A stretch of DNA of 9,517 nucleotides from Deltaproteobacteria bacterium (GTDB lineage Bacteria; SAR324; NAC60-12). The stretch covers positions 6,862 to 16,378 of the forward strand of contig PANO01000002.1 of the NCBI GenBank assembly GCA_002707655.1, in the 5' to 3' direction. The notes under the pieces are model-generated. The model did not search any database, was not told the DNA's origin, and saw only the letters and a list, made by a program, of their open reading frames with translations. Of the stretch, positions 6,813 to 9,517 are shown piece by piece. Positions within the stretch are counted from its first letter, which is position 1. The number at the start of each line of letters is the position of its first letter. A program made the translations under genes and the position numbers.

Positions 6813-9517
6813 ATGTCGCTTAGAAGTCTGTTTGAAGTTGCTGATGACCCGAAGAATTACTCTGCCGTGCGCATCAAGATTGCCACGTCGGACGATGTGG
6901 GTGAATGGTCCTTCGGAGAGGTGAAAACCTCCGAAACCATTAATTACCGCACCTTCAAGCCTGAACGGGACGGTCTGTTCTGCGGAAAAATCTTTGGTCC
7001 AGTCCACGATTACGAGTGCATCTGCGGCAAGTACAAGCGCATGAAGCACCGGGGTGTCACCTGTGAGAAGTGCGGGGTTGAGGTGATCGAGTCCAAGGTG
7101 CGACGTGACCGCATGGGCAACATCAAGCTCGCCACACCCATTTCGCATGTCTGGTTTCTCAAAGGAGTGCCCAGTCGCATTGCCACGCTGCTGGAGATGA
7201 GCCTGCGGGATCTGGAGCGCGTGCTCTACTTTGACGCCTACGTCGTTCTAAGCCCCGGAAGCTCCGATTTGGAGCGCCGGAGTTTGGTTGAGGAAGAAGA
7301 GTACCGCGAACTCAATGACCTCCACCCCGATCTGGAGTTGGGCATGGGGGCCGAAGCGGTTCGGACCCTGCTACGCCGCTTGGACTTGGACCAACTGGAC
7401 AAAGACATCCGCACAGACTTGGCAAACACCGCGTCGGAAACCAAACGCAAGCGGCTCGTCAAACGCCTAAAAATCATTTCCGCACTACTGACTTCCGGAA
7501 ACGCCGTTGATGCGATGATTCTGGAGAATCTTCCAGTACTGCCTCCGGAACTACGCCCGTTGGTGCCTTTGGAGGGTGGACGTTTTGCGACGAGCGACCT
7601 CAACGATCTCTATCGACGGGTTATCCATCGTAACAACCGGCTCAAGCGGCTCATCGAACTGCGGGCACCGGGGATCATTGTCAAGAACGAGAAGCGCATG
7701 CTGCAAGAATCAGTGGACGCTCTCTTCGACAACGGACGTCGCGGACGTCCGATGGTCGGTTCCAACAAGCGCCCGTTGAAATCGCTCTCGGACATGCTCA
7801 AGGGTAAGCAGGGGCGTTTCCGCCAGAACCTGCTTGGTAAGCGCGTGGATTATTCCGGACGGACGGTGATCGTCGTGGGGCCAAACCTCAAGCTCCACCA
7901 GTGTGGACTCCCCAAACGCATGGCGCTGGAGCTGTTTAAGCCGTTCATTTTCCACCGCATCATTGATCACGATGAGGTGCACACCATCAAGAACGCAAAA
8001 CGGAAACTCGACGAGGATCTCCCGGAAGTTTGGTCGATCTTGGACGATGTGGTTCGGGAGCACCCGATCATGCTCAACCGCGCTCCAACCTTGCACCGCT
8101 TGGGCATCCAAGCATTTGAACCGATCTTGATCGAGGGCAAAGCGGTTCAACTCCACCCCTTGGTCTGCACGGCGTTCAACGCCGACTTTGATGGCGACCA
8201 GATGGCGGTTCATGTTCCGCTGTCGGTGGAGGCACAGTTGGAGGCAAAAATTCTGATGATGTCCACCAACAACGTCCTCTCCCCGGCCAACGGTAAACCG
8301 GTGATGACGCCCACACAGGACATGGTTCTGGGGTTGTACTGGATCACTCGCGAACGCCCCGGAGTGACGGGTGAGGGTAAAATTTTCACAGGCAAAGCCG
8401 AAGTCCAAGCAGCCTACGATCATGGCAAGGTGGACTTGCACGCCCGGATCATCCTGCGGCTGGACGGCCAGCGGGTCGAGAGTACTGTGGGCCGGGTTCT
8501 GCTTTCACAAGTGATTCCGAAGGAGGTGCCTTACGAATTCATCAACCGCCATCTCAAGAAGAAGCAGATGAGCGAACTGGTGGACGTGGCTTATCGTACT
8601 GCCGGGAGTGTCAAGGCGGTGGAGATGCTGGATGAGCTCAAGCGCATCGGCTACAGCTACGCGACATGGGCTGGGTTCTCGATCGGCATGGACGACATGG
8701 TGATTCCCCCTGAGAAACAGGCGTTGATCGATGAGGCACAGGAGCGGGTTAATGAAATCAATACCCAGCACCAAGATGGACTGATCACCGATGGTGAACG
8801 CTACAATCAGGTCATTGACATCTGGGCACGGACCACTGAACGCATCGCCGAGCGCATGTCACAGGGGTTGCAGCAGGAGATTAAAGACGATGAAGGCGGC
8901 AGCAAGGTGAACTCGATCTTCATGATGGCTGACTCCGGAGCCAGAGGGTCTAACCAGCAGATGAAGCAGCTTGCAGGAATGCGCGGGTTGATGGCCAAGC
9001 CGTCTGGAGAGATCATCGAAACCCCCATCCACGCGAACTTTCGCGAGGGCTTGAACGTTCTGGAGTATTTCATCTCCACCCACGGTGCCCGCAAAGGACT
9101 CGCTGACACAGCGCTCAAGACCGCAAACTCCGGATACCTCACCCGGCGGCTGGTGGACGTTGCGCAAGATTGCGTGATCACCACCGAAGACTGTGGAACG
9201 CTTGACGGGATTGAGATGACCTCCCTGATCGAGTCCGGAGAGATCATTGAAGGCTTGGGGGATCGGATTCTGGGCCGGGTGATTCAGGAGGATGTCCTTG
9301 ATGAGGAAGGCAAGGTGGCCATTTCTGCCGGCGCTGAAATCACCGAAGCCGAGCGGGATTTGGTGGAAGAACTTCGGGTGGAAAAGGTGATGGTCCGCTC
9401 CCTGCTGACCTGCGCCATGGATCATGGGGTTTGCAAACGTTGCTACGGGCGCGACCTCGCTCGTGGACACCTAGTCTCGATGGGTGATTCTGTCGGAGTG
9501 ATTGCCGCACAGAGTAT
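6813..9517 (+). CDS. rpoC: DNA-directed RNA polymerase subunit beta' (3' end beyond window)
   Basis: RpoC carries the catalytic magnesium site of RNA polymerase and most of the clamp. The open frame runs off the window after 901 complete codons, roughly two thirds of a typical proteobacterial RpoC. The zinc ribbon is complete (Cys69, Cys71, Cys84, Cys87). The switch and lid region includes [14 protein letters not shown] (256-269) and [20 protein letters not shown] (331-350). The active-site loop NADFDGDQ (456-463) supplies Asp458, Asp460 and Asp462 for magnesium. The bridge-helix block runs from [12 protein letters not shown] (705-716) through [20 protein letters not shown] (755-774). The second zinc site is present (Cys794, Cys867, Cys874, Cys877). 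The window ends in [11 protein letters not shown], just before the trigger loop, so that element and any lineage-specific insertion there cannot be judged. The start is set by TAGGAG six bases upstream and a conserved N-terminal pattern. Nothing in the visible part is degenerate. Confidence 0.99.
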   Translation, partial: MSLRSLFEVADDPKNYSAVRIKIATSDDVGEWSFGEVKTSETINYRTFKPERDGLFCGKIFGPVHDYECICGKYKRMKHRGVTCEKCGVEVIESKVRRDRMGNIKLATPISHVWFLKGVPSRIATLLEMSLRDLERVLYFDAYVVLSPGSSDLERRSLVEEEEYRELNDLHPDLELGMGAEAVRTLLRRLDLDQLDKDIRTDLANTASETKRKRLVKRLKIISALLTSGNAVDAMILENLPVLPPELRPLVPLEGGRFATSDLNDLYRRVIHRNNRLKRLIELRAPGIIVKNEKRMLQESVDALFDNGRRGRPMVGSNKRPLKSLSDMLKGKQGRFRQNLLGKRVDYSGRTVIVVGPNLKLHQCGLPKRMALELFKPFIFHRIIDHDEVHTIKNAKRKLDEDLPEVWSILDDVVREHPIMLNRAPTLHRLGIQAFEPILIEGKAVQLHPLVCTAFNADFDGDQMAVHVPLSVEAQLEAKILMMSTNNVLSPANGKPVMTPTQDMVLGLYWITRERPGVTGEGKIFTGKAEVQAAYDHGKVDLHARIILRLDGQRVESTVGRVLLSQVIPKEVPYEFINRHLKKKQMSELVDVAYRTAGSVKAVEMLDELKRIGYSYATWAGFSIGMDDMVIPPEKQALIDEAQERVNEINTQHQDGLITDGERYNQVIDIWARTTERIAERMSQGLQQEIKDDEGGSKVNSIFMMADSGARGSNQQMKQLAGMRGLMAKPSGEIIETPIHANFREGLNVLEYFISTHGARKGLADTALKTANSGYLTRRLVDVAQDCVITTEDCGTLDGIEMTSLIESGEIIEGLGDRILGRVIQEDVLDEEGKVAISAGAEITEAERDLVEELRVEKVMVRSLLTCAMDHGVCKRCYGRDLARGHLVSMGDSVGVIAAQS

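Overview
This window is a housekeeping chromosomal segment with all recognisable genes on the + strand. It holds the 3' part of a bifunctional class A penicillin-binding protein gene (1-2058), a 414-base non-coding interval carrying a good sigma70-type promoter and a structured leader (2059-2472), a complete rpoB (2473-6729), an 83-base spacer with a large hairpin (6730-6812), and the first two thirds of rpoC (6813 to the window end). No mobile element, tRNA, rRNA, CRISPR array or phage gene was seen.

The RpoB and RpoC sequences are proteobacterial in character: RpoB has the long proteobacterial-style region before the active-site block, and RpoC has both zinc-binding cysteine sets and an NADFDGDQ active-site loop. 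Base composition looks like the mid to high fifties percent GC by eye. The organism is therefore probably a member of Pseudomonadota in the broad sense, perhaps a less familiar lineage. I cannot name a genus.

The main point of layout is that rpoB is not preceded by rplL or the rplKAJL genes. A cell-wall synthesis gene sits there instead, and rpoBC appears to have its own promoter at 2083-2111 and a leader of about 350 nt. rpoB and rpoC are very probably co-transcribed and encode the beta and beta' subunits that form the catalytic core of RNA polymerase. The penicillin-binding protein polymerises and cross-links peptidoglycan on the outer face of the inner membrane and has no obvious functional link to them.

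I did not find an exotic new system. The observations most worth a second look are the uncoupling of rpoBC from the ribosomal protein genes, the long structured rpoB leader, the rpoB-rpoC intergenic hairpin, the acidic C-terminal tail on RpoB, and a marked excess of the palindrome TCCGGA in all three codon phases (about 25 hand-counted sites).
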